From DASXRC01 sp036506795 (GTDB lineage Bacteria; Actinomycetota; Actinomycetes; Mycobacteriales; Micromonosporaceae), in assembly GCA_036506795.1 (NCBI GenBank), contig DASXRC010000037.1, positions 1 through 64,000 on the forward strand: a stretch of 64,000 nucleotides of DNA. Reading direction: 5' to 3'. Position numbers and translations under genes: made by a program. Positions 17,211 through 25,234 of this stretch are shown in pieces. Each line of letters starts with the position of its first letter. Positions within the stretch are counted from its first letter, which is position 1. Below the pieces are notes generated by a model, which was given only the letters and a program-made list of their open reading frames with translations, was not told the DNA's origin and did not search any database.

Positions 17211-17522
17211 ATGGAGCGCACCGTCGTTGACAATCCGGAGGCGGGCCGCTTCGAGATGTTCGTCGACAACAAGCGCGTCGGCTTCGTCGCGTACGACCGC
17301 GCCGGTGAGACCATCGCCCTGACCGATGTCGAGACGGATCTCCGCCTCGCGGGGCAGGGACTTGGCCTGATGCTGGTCCGCCACGCGCTGGACGCGGCCG
17401 GCGCCGCGGGCTGGTCGGTGCTGCCGGTCTCCTCGTTCGTCCGCGACTTCATCGAACGACACCCCGTCTACCTGGACCTCGTGCCGCTGGGAGAGCGCGC
17501 CCGGTTCGACCTACCTCAGTAG
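17211..17522 (+). CDS. Small GNAT-family N-acetyltransferase (YjdJ type)
   Basis: This 103-residue protein is much shorter than a standard GNAT (about 150) but matches the minimal YjdJ-like class. A beta-hairpin start (GRFEMFVDNKRVGFVAYDRAG) is followed by the acetyl-CoA loop in LAGQGLGLMLVRHALDAA, and PVSSFVRDFIERHPVY lies near the end. The acceptor is unknown. It stands alone between the CGNR and SRPBCC genes on the same strand. Confidence 0.82.
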   Translation: MERTVVDNPEAGRFEMFVDNKRVGFVAYDRAGETIALTDVETDLRLAGQGLGLMLVRHALDAAGAAGWSVLPVSSFVRDFIERHPVYLDLVPLGERARFDLPQ

Positions 17523-17620
17523 CTGGTCGTCGTCGCCGCTCGTACCGCGGCCTGACGCCCCCAGTGGGAGCCCCGACGGGTGCACAATCAACCCCGTCGG
17601 CGCTGTCGAGGGAGGCACGC

Positions 17621-18064
17621 ATGCCGCACGCGGAGGGTTCCACAGTGATCGCGGGCCGGCGGCCCGACGAGGTCTTCGACTTCCTTGCCGACGGCGCCAA
17701 TAACCCTCGGTGGCGGGTCGGCGTCGCGGACATCAGCCGGGAGACGGGCGCGGCGGTCGGTCTCGGCACGGTCTATCGGCAGGGGATGCGTGGGCCGATG
17801 GGTCGCCGTATCGCGGCGGATTACCGAATCACCGAGTACGACCCCGGGCGCGCGCTCGGCTTCGAGGTCATCGCCGGCCCGGCCCGCCCGACCGGCCGGT
17901 ACGAGTTGACGCCCACACAGAGCGGCACCGCGGTCCGATTCACGCTGGACTGGCGGCCAACGGGCTTGGCCAGGCTCCTCGCTCCGGCCGTGGCCCGGCA
18001 GATGCCGCGCGAGGTCGCCGCGCTGGGTCGGCTCAAGCAGGTCATGGAGGCCGGGCCGGCCTAG
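17621..18064 (+). CDS. SRPBCC (START-like) family protein
   Basis: This 147-residue protein of the polyketide cyclase/START-like fold begins HAEGSTVIAGRRPDEVFDFLAD, the typical first strand and helix of these ligand-binding proteins. It ends with a long amphipathic C-terminal helix (AALGRLKQVMEA). ATG 17621 has GGAGG six bases upstream, so the longer open frame is not used. The ligand is unknown. The next gene, a DNA ligase, starts 64 bp downstream. Confidence 0.78.
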   Translation: MPHAEGSTVIAGRRPDEVFDFLADGANNPRWRVGVADISRETGAAVGLGTVYRQGMRGPMGRRIAADYRITEYDPGRALGFEVIAGPARPTGRYELTPTQSGTAVRFTLDWRPTGLARLLAPAVARQMPREVAALGRLKQVMEAGPA

Positions 18065-18128
18065 GTCACGGCGCCACGTCCACGGGGCCCTGGCCGGCGT
18101 TGTCGGCGGGGACGAGCACAATGAGCGG

Positions 18129-19196
18129 GTGCGTCTACCCGTGATGCCCCCGGTCGCCCCGATGCTGGCCAAGCCGGTCGGCGAGATCCCGCCCGGCCAG
18201 CTGTACGAACCGAAGTGGGATGGGTTCCGGTCGATCATCTTCCGCGACGGCGACGAGGTGGAGATCGGCAGCCGGAACGAGCGGCCGATGACCCGGTACT
18301 TCCCGGAGGTCGTCGCGGCGGTGCGGGCCACCTTCCCGCGCCGCGCGGTGATCGACGGGGAGATCGTCGTGGCGGACACCGCTCGCAACAGCCTCGACTT
18401 CGAGGCGCTGCAGCAGCGGATCCACCCGGCAGTGAGCCGGGTCACGCTGCTCGCGGAGCAGACCCCGGCCAGCTTCATCGCGTTCGACCTGCTCGCGCTC
18501 GACGACACCGATCTCACTGAGGAGCCGTTGATCGAGCGGCGCGAGACGCTCGAACGGGTGCTCGCCGGTCCCCGACCGCCGATCTATCTCACCCCGGCCA
18601 CGCGGGACCTCGCCACCGCCCGCCGGTGGTTCGAGCAGTTCGAGGGCGCCGGACTCGATGGGCTGATCGCCAAGGGGCTGGAGCTGACCTACCAACCCGA
18701 CAAGCGGGTGATGAGCAAGGTCAAGCACGTCCGCACCGCCGACTGCGTCGTCGCCGGCTACCGCTTGCACAAGTCGGGCCCGAACGCGATCGGCTCGCTC
18801 CTGCTCGGGCTGTACGACGAACGTGGCGTGCTCGCCTCGGTCGGCGTGGTCGGGGCCTTCCCGATGGCGACCCGCAAGAGCCTGTTTGCCGAGCTGCAGC
18901 CGCTGGTCACGACATTCGACGGTCACCCGTGGGACTGGGCGGCCCACCTCGAGGGGGAGCGCACACCCCGAAAGAATGAGGGCAGCCGGTGGAACGCCGG
19001 CAAGGACCTGTCGTTCGTGCCGCTGAGGCCCGAGCGGGTCGTGGAGGTGCGATACGACTACATGGAGGGCGACCGGTTCCGGCACACGACCCAGTTCGTC
19101 CGCTGGCGTCCCGACCGCGAGCCGAGCTCCTGCACGTACGACCAGCTGGAACGGCCGGTCCGGTTCAATCTCGCGGATGTCCTGACCGGCGGTTGA
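18129..19196 (+). CDS. ligC: ATP-dependent DNA ligase (LigC type)
   Basis: This is a 355-residue minimal ATP-dependent ligase. The adenylated lysine is Lys29 in motif I (EPKWDGFR). Motif III is in FIAFDLLAL, motif IV in LDGLIAKGLE, motif V in VMSKVKHVRTADCVVAGY, and an OB-fold domain completes the protein. The length and lack of polymerase or nuclease domains fit LigC rather than LigD. In mycobacteria LigC assists repair pathways. It starts at GTG 18129. No Ku or LigD genes are nearby, so it appears to be a stand-alone repair ligase. Confidence 0.85.
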   Translation: MRLPVMPPVAPMLAKPVGEIPPGQLYEPKWDGFRSIIFRDGDEVEIGSRNERPMTRYFPEVVAAVRATFPRRAVIDGEIVVADTARNSLDFEALQQRIHPAVSRVTLLAEQTPASFIAFDLLALDDTDLTEEPLIERRETLERVLAGPRPPIYLTPATRDLATARRWFEQFEGAGLDGLIAKGLELTYQPDKRVMSKVKHVRTADCVVAGYRLHKSGPNAIGSLLLGLYDERGVLASVGVVGAFPMATRKSLFAELQPLVTTFDGHPWDWAAHLEGERTPRKNEGSRWNAGKDLSFVPLRPERVVEVRYDYMEGDRFRHTTQFVRWRPDREPSSCTYDQLERPVRFNLADVLTGG

Positions 19197-19262
19197 CGCA
19201 ATCCGCCGAGGGGCGCCGCGCGGCCGTCCGTTCACCCCGTTACCCTCCTAGCCCATGACGGG

Positions 19263-20606
19263 GTGGCGCTGGTGACGGGTCGGCGCCTGCTCGCAGCCTT
19301 GGCCGGTGCGGTGTTGGCCGTGCCGGCCGTGGCCGTGCTTCCCGCCGCCGTCACCGCCGGCGCACCCCGGCCCTCGACCCCCACGGCGGCGAGGGCGCCC
19401 GGTGAGCCGTGTCCGGCACCCGCGCCGCCGCCGACGCCGGCAAATCGGCCGCCGGCGCCGTCACCCCCGGCCGGCGACCCCGTCCTCCGCACGGTGGGCG
19501 GTCTGTCGCTGGCGACCTCGGGGCTGGTCGTTCCGCCCGGAGCGCCACGACCGCCGGCCGTCTCGGCGACCTCGTGGCTGGTGGCCGACCTCGACAGCGG
19601 GGCGGTCCTCGGCGGCTGCGGCCCGCACGAGTACGGGATCCCGGCCAGTGTCCAGAAGCTGCTGCTGGCCGCCACCCTGCTCCCTAGGCTGGACCCACGG
19701 CAGATCGTCACGGTGACCCGGGCCGACATGGCGTTCGAGTCGGGCAGCTCAGCGGTCGGTCTGTTGGTCAACGGACACTACTCGGTCGAGACCCTGTGGC
19801 TCGGCCTGCTGCTCAACTCGGGCAACGACGCGGCCAACGTGCTGGCCCGCGTCGGCGGCGGCACCGCGGGCATGGCCGGCACGGTCCAGGCCATGAACGA
19901 AGAAGCGCAGCGCCTGGGTGCCTTTCAGACACGCGCGGTGACGCCGTCCGGCCTCGATGCACCGGGTCAGTTCACCAGCGCGTACGACCTCGCGCTGATC
20001 GCCCGGGTGTGCTTCGCCAACGCCGCCTTCCGCAAGTACGCGGCGACCGAACGAGCACAGATACCGGCCCAGCCGCCCGCAGACAAGAGGGGCTTCCAGA
20101 TCCAGAACGAGAACCAGCTCCTCTTCCGCTATCCCGGTGCGCTGGGCGGCAAGACCGGCTTCACGAACGTGGCCCGGCACACCTATGTCGGTGCCGCCGA
20201 ACGGAACGGCCGTCGGCTGGTCGTCACGCTGCTCGGGGCGGAGGCCAGGCCGCTGCGCGGCTGGCAGCAGGGCGCCGCGCTGCTCGACTGGGGCTTCGCG
20301 CTGCCCCGTGACGCATCGGTCGGCCGGCTCGTCACGCCGGGGGAGGCGACCCCGGCCGATCCCGCATCGACCCCGACCGGTGTCGCGGCGATCGGCGGCG
20401 CGCCGGGCGACCAGTCACCGAGCGCTCCCGCCGCTGGCCTGGCCGGGGTCCGGTCGACGACCGCGTGGCCCGTGATCGCCGTCGGCCTGATGGTGGCCGG
20501 GACCGCCCTGATCCCGATCATCGCGCTGCGACGCCGGCGTCGGCGCGCCGAACGACGTCGCACGCGGCAGCTGGCGTCCCGGCGGCCGGGGGCGCGGTTG
20601 CGCTAG
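19263..20606 (+). CDS. D-alanyl-D-alanine carboxypeptidase (penicillin-binding, S11)
   Basis: This 447-residue secreted serine peptidase trims the stem peptide of peptidoglycan. An N-terminal signal segment (residues about 8-30) is followed by a Pro-rich linker to about 100. The SxxK motif has Ser129 and Lys132, the SGN motif is at 186-188 and KTG at 297-299. A C-terminal helix (about 402-422) and an Arg-rich tail anchor it to the membrane facing outward. It begins at GTG 19263. Its 3' end overlaps the convergent regulator gene by 4 bp. Confidence 0.9.
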   Translation: MALVTGRRLLAALAGAVLAVPAVAVLPAAVTAGAPRPSTPTAARAPGEPCPAPAPPPTPANRPPAPSPPAGDPVLRTVGGLSLATSGLVVPPGAPRPPAVSATSWLVADLDSGAVLGGCGPHEYGIPASVQKLLLAATLLPRLDPRQIVTVTRADMAFESGSSAVGLLVNGHYSVETLWLGLLLNSGNDAANVLARVGGGTAGMAGTVQAMNEEAQRLGAFQTRAVTPSGLDAPGQFTSAYDLALIARVCFANAAFRKYAATERAQIPAQPPADKRGFQIQNENQLLFRYPGALGGKTGFTNVARHTYVGAAERNGRRLVVTLLGAEARPLRGWQQGAALLDWGFALPRDASVGRLVTPGEATPADPASTPTGVAAIGGAPGDQSPSAPAAGLAGVRSTTAWPVIAVGLMVAGTALIPIIALRRRRRRAERRRTRQLASRRPGARLR

Positions 20607-21277
20607 GCGTTCGCTCCGGTCGACGCGGCCTGGGGCGCGGCGAACTCGACACAGCACCCGCCGGGCCGGGGAGCCAACCGGGCCTCGAGTCCACCGGCGC
20701 CGAACTCCTCGACGAGCCCGGCGAGGAACGCGTGGTTGAGCCCGCAGACCAGCGCGGTGTGGCGGGTGGCCAGGGACCGGAATGGACAGTTGTCGAGCAG
20801 TACCCGACCGTCGGTGTCGCGCCGCGGTTCGAACCCGAGTCCCTCCAGCGCGGCGCCGACCTCGAGACCGCGGCCAGACATGTCCGCGCCGATCTCCCGG
20901 CCGCGTCGGCGCGCCTGTCGCCGAGCCGCGGTGTCCGCATGGCTGGGATCCTCGGCCACGGCGTCGGCGAGGATCTCGGCCATCAGCTCGTAGCGGCGTT
21001 CCGGGATGGTGACCCGCACGCCATCACCGGCCAGCTCGTAGACCTTCGGCGCCCGGCCTCGGCTCCGGGGTTGATCGGGTGGCGCCGCGTACCGGGCCCG
21101 CAACAGGCCGGCGTCGACGAGCTTGTCCAGGTGGAAGGCGGCCAGGCCGCGAGACATGCCGGCGGCGCCGGCCGCCTCCTCCCGGCTGACGGCATGGTCC
21201 TGGCGTCGCACGTAGTCGTACAACGCCCGCCGCGAACGGTCGGCGAGCGTGACCACGGCTCTCCAGCGGTCTGCCAC
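20603..21277 (-). CDS. ArsR-like helix-turn-helix regulator with candidate Fe-S cysteines (SufR-like)
   Basis: This 224-residue regulator has an N-terminal winged helix (SREEAAGAAGMSRGLAAFHL, about residues 31-50). The C-terminal sensor region has cysteines at DNCPF, LVCGL and GGCC. This layout resembles SufR-type regulators that bind an iron-sulphur cluster, though the cysteine spacing should be compared. It is divergent from the DUF2231 gene with about 107 bp between starts. No suf operon lies in the window, so its targets may be the DUF2231 gene or distant genes. Confidence 0.72.
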   Translation of the reverse strand: MADRWRAVVTLADRSRRALYDYVRRQDHAVSREEAAGAAGMSRGLAAFHLDKLVDAGLLRARYAAPPDQPRSRGRAPKVYELAGDGVRVTIPERRYELMAEILADAVAEDPSHADTAARRQARRRGREIGADMSGRGLEVGAALEGLGFEPRRDTDGRVLLDNCPFRSLATRHTALVCGLNHAFLAGLVEEFGAGGLEARLAPRPGGCCVEFAAPQAASTGANA

Positions 21278-21384
21278 GTTCCTGAGATTATCACCAGCGC
21301 ATGCTGTTGAAATTCCGACGCGCGGGGTACAGCATGAGCAATAGCGGCAACAGCGGTTGGTGAAAAAGCGATTGGGGTGATCCG

Positions 21385-21915
21385 GTGCAACCCAGGAAGC
21401 AGGCCAAACACCCGGTGACGGTGCTGGCAGGTCCGTACGGACACCCGCTGCACCCCGCCCTAGTGGCGGTTCCGATCGGCGCGTGGATCGCGAGCTTCGT
21501 CTTCGACGTCGCCTCGCGCATCGTCGACGACGGCCGCTTCCTCGCGGAGGGTTCGCGATGGCTGATCGGCCTCGGCGTGGTCGGAGCGCTCGCGGCGGCC
21601 TCGGTCGGATTCCTCGACCTGTTGGCCATCCCCACGGGCACCCGGGCGTTTCGCACGGCCCTGGTTCACATGAGCATCAACCTGACGGTCACCGCGGCGT
21701 ACGTAGTGGGGTTCGTGATCCGCGGGACCCACCCGGAGTCGCCGGTGCCGTGGGGACCATTCGCCCTCTCCGCCGTCGCCCTGGCCGCGTTGACGGTCTC
21801 CGGCTATCTCGGCGGTGAGCTCGCGTACCACTATGGCGTGCGGGTCGCCGACGAGGGCACGCAGGCCGCGGGGTACCAGACCGGTTCATCCCCCAACCCG
21901 GAAGAGAGGTCCTGA
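21385..21915 (+). CDS. DUF2231 membrane protein
   Basis: This 176-residue protein has four hydrophobic segments. The family hallmark GPYGHPLHPALVAVPIGAWI (residues 16-35) carries conserved histidines, and HMSINLTVTAAYVVGF is the third segment. These proteins are proposed to be haem- or metal-linked membrane proteins, but no function is proven. ELAYHYGVRV near the C-terminus is conserved in the group. Its stop overlaps the start of a short frame at 21915. Confidence 0.8.
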   Translation: MQPRKQAKHPVTVLAGPYGHPLHPALVAVPIGAWIASFVFDVASRIVDDGRFLAEGSRWLIGLGVVGALAAASVGFLDLLAIPTGTRAFRTALVHMSINLTVTAAYVVGFVIRGTHPESPVPWGPFALSAVALAALTVSGYLGGELAYHYGVRVADEGTQAAGYQTGSSPNPEERS

Positions 21916-22023
21916 TGGCCGTCGTCTCGCTTCCCCGTGCCCGTCGTGGCCGGCCATGGCCTGCTGGCCGCGACCACGCTGGTGCTCGTGCTGCTCACCG
22001 CGCTCGGGGTCGGGGAGAGCTGA
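21915..22023 (+). pseudogene. Short single-helix membrane protein, probably frameshifted
   Basis: ATG 21915 overlaps the DUF2231 stop (TGATG) and reads MAVVSLP, then runs into an Arg-rich sequence. After the CCCC run at 21933-21936, a +1 shift restores a hydrophobic reading, VVAGHGLLAATTLVLVLLTA, ending at TGA 22021-22023. Joined, this would be a 35-residue one-helix protein fitted between DUF2231 and folE. Either one base was inserted by mutation or sequencing error, or a GTG at 21937 starts a 28-residue peptide. No homologue is known to me. Confidence 0.45.
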
Positions 22024-22024
22024 C

Positions 22025-22624
22025 GTGACGGTCACGCCGTTGAGGGTGGCGCAGCGCCGGCCACGCAGGGACGTCGCCGCGGCGGAACGGGCCGCCGCCG
22101 CATTCCTCACCGCCCTCGGAGTCGACCTCGATTCCGAGGGCCTGGCGGACACCCCGGGCCGGATGGCCAAGGCGTACGCCGACCTGCTCACTCCGCGCGA
22201 CTTCAGACTGACCACTTTCGCCAACAGCGAGGGCTACGACGAGCTGGTCCTGGCCCGGGACATCCCGATCCGATCGGTCTGTGAACACCACCTGCTGCCA
22301 TTCATCGGCGTCGCTCATGTCGGTTACCTCCCCGGCGAACGCATCCTCGGACTGTCCAAGCTCGCCCGGGTCGTCGAGCTGTTCGCGCACGGCCCGCAGG
22401 TCCAGGAGCGTCTCACGAAGCAGATCGCCGACTGGCTGACGACCCACCTCGGGCCGAAGGGCGTTGGCGTGGTCGTCGAGGCCGAACACCTGTGCATGAC
22501 CCTGCGCGGGGTCCAGGCGGTCGGCGCCACGACCATCACCTCGACGATGCTCGGCGCGTTGCGCGACGACGCCCGTTCGCGGGTGGAGTTCTTTGCGCTG
22601 GCAGGTCTCGGCAATCGAGCATGA
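22025..22624 (+). CDS. folE: GTP cyclohydrolase I
   Basis: This 199-residue enzyme converts GTP to 7,8-dihydroneopterin triphosphate, the first step of folate and pterin synthesis. Zinc ligands are in SVCEHHLLPF (Cys, His) and EHLCMTLRGVQ (Cys). The conserved DTPGRMAKAY and ILGLSKLARVV segments are present. It starts at GTG 22025, directly after the short frame. It is not in a folate operon here and may be a second, accessory copy (inference from the context). Confidence 0.9.
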   Translation: MTVTPLRVAQRRPRRDVAAAERAAAAFLTALGVDLDSEGLADTPGRMAKAYADLLTPRDFRLTTFANSEGYDELVLARDIPIRSVCEHHLLPFIGVAHVGYLPGERILGLSKLARVVELFAHGPQVQERLTKQIADWLTTHLGPKGVGVVVEAEHLCMTLRGVQAVGATTITSTMLGALRDDARSRVEFFALAGLGNRA

Positions 22625-22633
22625 TAATCGCTT

Positions 22634-23356
22634 GTGACTGAGTCCTCGGACCAACGTTGGTTGAGCGCGGCGTGGCCACTCGTACGCGGGCACCTGCCGC
22701 CGCCACCCGCGCCGGTGCTCGATGTTGGCTGTGGACCGCTCGGTGGGTTCGTCCCGGCGCTGCGGGCCGCGGGCTACGACGCCGAAGGCATCGACCCCGA
22801 GGCGCCGGATGACCCGCACTACCGTCGGATCGAGTTCGAAGAGTACGCGGCGACCCGCCCGGTCGCCGCCGTCGTGGCGTCCACGTCGCTGCACCACGTG
22901 GCCGATCTCGACGCCGTGGCCGACCGCATCGCGACGATCCTGACGCCCGATGGCGTACTGGTGGTGCTGGAGTGGGCGTGGGAACGTTTCGACGAGGCCA
23001 CCGCACGTTGGTGTTTCGCGCGTCTCGCGGAGGACGAAGCGGGCTGGCTGCACCGGCACCGCGACAATTGGATCGCCTCCGGCCGGTCGTGGGAGTCCTA
23101 CCTTCGCACGTGGGCGGAGAGCGAGGGGCTGCACACCGGTGCGGAGGTCATGCGCGTGCTCGCCAGCCGTTTCGAGACGCAGCAGGTCGCCGCCGGGCCG
23201 TACCTCTTCGCCGATCTCGACGGCGTCGCGCCCACCGACGAGCAGGCGGCCGTTGACGCCGGCCGGATCCGTCCCGTCGGCATCACCTACGTGGGCCGGC
23301 CACGGGTCGCCGGCTCGGCGCGTCGGACCGGCTCGAACGGCCTGCCGAGCAGGTGA
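22634..23356 (+). CDS. Class I SAM-dependent methyltransferase
   Basis: This 240-residue Rossmann-fold methyltransferase has SAM motif I VLDVGCGPLGGFVPAL near residues 32-47. An acidic motif II is at AEGIDPEA, and VAAVVASTSLHHVADLD is the motif IV/post-I region. The start at GTG 22634 is 9 bp after folE. The substrate is unknown. Its last 70 bp overlap the convergent TetR gene, which is unusual and means the end of one of the two proteins is poorly conserved. Confidence 0.8.
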   Translation: MTESSDQRWLSAAWPLVRGHLPPPPAPVLDVGCGPLGGFVPALRAAGYDAEGIDPEAPDDPHYRRIEFEEYAATRPVAAVVASTSLHHVADLDAVADRIATILTPDGVLVVLEWAWERFDEATARWCFARLAEDEAGWLHRHRDNWIASGRSWESYLRTWAESEGLHTGAEVMRVLASRFETQQVAAGPYLFADLDGVAPTDEQAAVDAGRIRPVGITYVGRPRVAGSARRTGSNGLPSR

Positions 23357-23949
23357 CGGCTCCCAACAAGCGCCAGGGTCACCCGCGCGGCTCGCTCGGC
23401 CGCCAGCTCGACGGCCTGCTCTCCGTGGCCGAAGTCGCCGTCGAGGAGCAGCAGGGCGTGCCCGTGAGCGGCGGCCTCGACGGCCCCGGAGAGCTCCTCG
23501 GATGCGGCGTCGCCGCCGGCCAGCGCTTGCACGCAGTCCAGCACGGCGTCGGTGACGGGCCGCTCGGCATCCTTGACCTCGGGGTGGCGAACCTTGTCAA
23601 TTCCCGCCCCAAAGATCACATCGAAGAGCGGCCTGTGCGTGCCGGCGAAACGCACGTAGGCCCGGGCGATGGCGGCCAGCCGACGGGCGGGCGCCCGGAA
23701 CCGAGTCAGCTGCGGTCGGAGCTCCGCGACGAAGACCTCGTACGCATGCACGGCGACCGCCGCCAACAGCTCCTCGCGGTCGGCGAAGTGTGCGTACGGG
23801 GCGCTGACCGCGACGCCCAGGCGCCGGCTCGCCTCGGCGACGGAGAAGCCGCGCACGCCGCGCTCATCGATGAGTTCGATGGCGGTGTCTATCAGCGCCG
23901 TCCTGAGGTCGCCGTGGTGGTAACGGCCACGCCTGCCGCCGGCGGTCAC
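23287..23949 (-). CDS. TetR family transcriptional regulator
   Basis: This 220-residue regulator has the N-terminal helix-turn-helix RGVRGFSVAEASRRLGVAVS at about residues 29-48, followed by APYAHFADREELLAAV. The all-helical ligand domain contains RPLFDVIFGAGI. GTG 23949 is chosen because RYHHGDLRTAL follows in the usual place; the open frame upstream is antisense to nothing conserved. Its start overlaps the stop of an SDR remnant by 4 bp, suggesting the two were once co-transcribed. The C-terminus overlaps the methyltransferase gene. Confidence 0.85.
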   Translation of the reverse strand: MTAGGRRGRYHHGDLRTALIDTAIELIDERGVRGFSVAEASRRLGVAVSAPYAHFADREELLAAVAVHAYEVFVAELRPQLTRFRAPARRLAAIARAYVRFAGTHRPLFDVIFGAGIDKVRHPEVKDAERPVTDAVLDCVQALAGGDAASEELSGAVEAAAHGHALLLLDGDFGHGEQAVELAAERAARVTLALVGSRHLLGRPFEPVRRAEPATRGRPT

Positions 23950-24155
23950 GATGTCTCCGTGGGGGCGAGGGGAGCCGCGGGCAGACCGTACGACGCGCCG
24001 GTCAGCCGTGCGGAGGTCACCCGGACCGGGTGGCCGGCGTACGGCAGCCTCCCGCTCGGACCGTAGTAATCGCCGCCGCGAACGGACGGGTCGAGCGCCG
24101 CCCGCAGCGTCGCCAGGGCGGCCATCGCGGCCGCCGTCCACGGGTGCGTCAGCAC
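23946..24155 (-). pseudogene. C-terminal remnant of a short-chain dehydrogenase
   Basis: A 69-codon frame resembles only the last part of an SDR oxidoreductase: the segment RGGDYYGPSGRLPYAGHPVR is where such enzymes close with a GP-G-x-x-G loop, followed by a short tail ending LTGASYGLP. There is no Rossmann fold or catalytic Tyr-x-x-x-Lys. About 230 residues are missing from the 5' side. The remaining ATG 24155 may still be translated and couples to the TetR start. It was probably the original target of that regulator. Confidence 0.6.
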
Positions 24156-24334
24156 GACGCTCCTATCTGATCGCCGCTCAGAATCTGATGATTACTAAGA
24201 TAGACGACCGTGACGTCGCGTCAAGTGTTCGACGGTGTATGTGCGCCGTTTCCACGCCTCTGCAGATGTGCGGACGCCCGCACGGATGTGGAAGTAAACG
24301 CACTACGTTGCTGTCTGGACGTCGCTTCCCGCGC

Positions 24335-24742
24335 CTATCCTGCCGAGTTCGACACCCGTCGCAGGACCACAACCGGGATTTCGCGGCCGGCCCGTCGCTG
24401 GTATCGGTCGTAGTCCGGCCACATGTCGGCCATCATGCGCCAAAGCCGTTTCCCTTCCCGTCCGGTTGCCGTGCTGGCCCGCGCCGGGAACTTCTGCGCG
24501 CCGACCTGCACGTACACCTCGGGGTTGGCGCGCAGGTTGAGGTACCAGCTCGGGTGGCGGGATTCGCCGCCGCCGGAGGCCACCACAACGTAGCGGCCCC
24601 GATCGCGGCCGTAGATAAGCGCGGTCCGGCGGAGGATGCCCGACCTTCGACCGCGCGTGGTGAGTAGGAGGTTCGTGACTCCCCACCGGCGGTGACCCTG
24701 ACGGCCATCGGTCGCGACATACCGGCGGATGTGGTTCGCCAC
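24335..24742 (-). CDS. F420/deazaflavin-dependent nitroreductase-family protein (Ddn-like)
   Basis: This split-barrel protein of about 135 residues belongs to the actinobacterial deazaflavin-dependent reductase family. LLLTTRGRRSGILRRTALIYG is the conserved phosphate-binding region (residues about 25-45), followed by HPSWYLNLRANPEVYVQVG. Family-like sequence (EISDSPIGWVANHIRRY) extends 16 codons upstream of GTG 24742. No start codon occurs before an in-frame TGA at 24791-24793, so the natural start may be eroded or GTG 24742 is used. It follows a CBM48 gene on the same strand. Confidence 0.78.
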   Translation of the reverse strand: MANHIRRYVATDGRQGHRRWGVTNLLLTTRGRRSGILRRTALIYGRDRGRYVVVASGGGESRHPSWYLNLRANPEVYVQVGAQKFPARASTATGREGKRLWRMMADMWPDYDRYQRRAGREIPVVVLRRVSNSAG

Positions 24743-24779
24743 CCACCCGATCGGGCTGTCGGAGATCTCTTCGTCCGGG

Positions 24780-25055
24780 CTAAAGGGTGATCACGCCCGC
24801 GTGGTCGTCGATCTGGTCCGCGGAGTGGTCGTCGAACCATACGCCGCCGGTTGCGAGGTAGCGGAACCGGTGCTCGCCCGACGGCAGGGTGATTGAGACG
24901 CTGCGGGTCCCGTTGCGGCGGGGGAGGAGCCGGTGCCGGCCCGGCGTCCAGTCGTTGAAGGTGCCGACGACGCTGACGTCGCCGGGCGGCTGGTCGGTAG
25001 GCAGGGCAAACGTCACCCGGGTCTTGGCACCGAACAGGCGCGACCGCTTGATCAT
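24780..25055 (-). CDS. Stand-alone CBM48 / isoamylase early-set domain protein
   Basis: This 91-residue protein consists of a single glycogen-binding immunoglobulin-like domain. VSVVGTFNDWTPGRHRLL and EHRFRYLATGGVWFDDH are the hallmark strands of AMPK-beta/CBM48 modules. It has no catalytic domain. ATG 25055 is preceded by a GGAG; ATGs further upstream would add about 12-50 basic residues. It may bind glycogen or starch-like polymers or act as a partner of another enzyme. It is encoded 37 bp upstream of the F420 reductase gene. Confidence 0.78.
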   Translation of the reverse strand: MIKRSRLFGAKTRVTFALPTDQPPGDVSVVGTFNDWTPGRHRLLPRRNGTRSVSITLPSGEHRFRYLATGGVWFDDHSADQIDDHAGVITL

Positions 25056-25234
25056 CTCCGTGCTCCTCGCGACGTGAGCCTCCAGCATGTCCGCGGGCCG
25101 CGTCGACGCACCGCGCGACACGCCCGACGGGCCGTGCCAACCCGTGCCGCCGCTGGGTTGACGTGATCGTTCACAATCAATGTTCGTCCGGGCGGCCGCC
25201 GCAGGCCGTCGCGGCACATCGAAAGAGAGGTTCT

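Noticed and set aside
24156..24334. A+T-richer interval upstream of the SDR remnant as a possible small RNA or operator
   Set aside because: It contains likely promoter-like words but no clear inverted repeat or gene; not enough to call.
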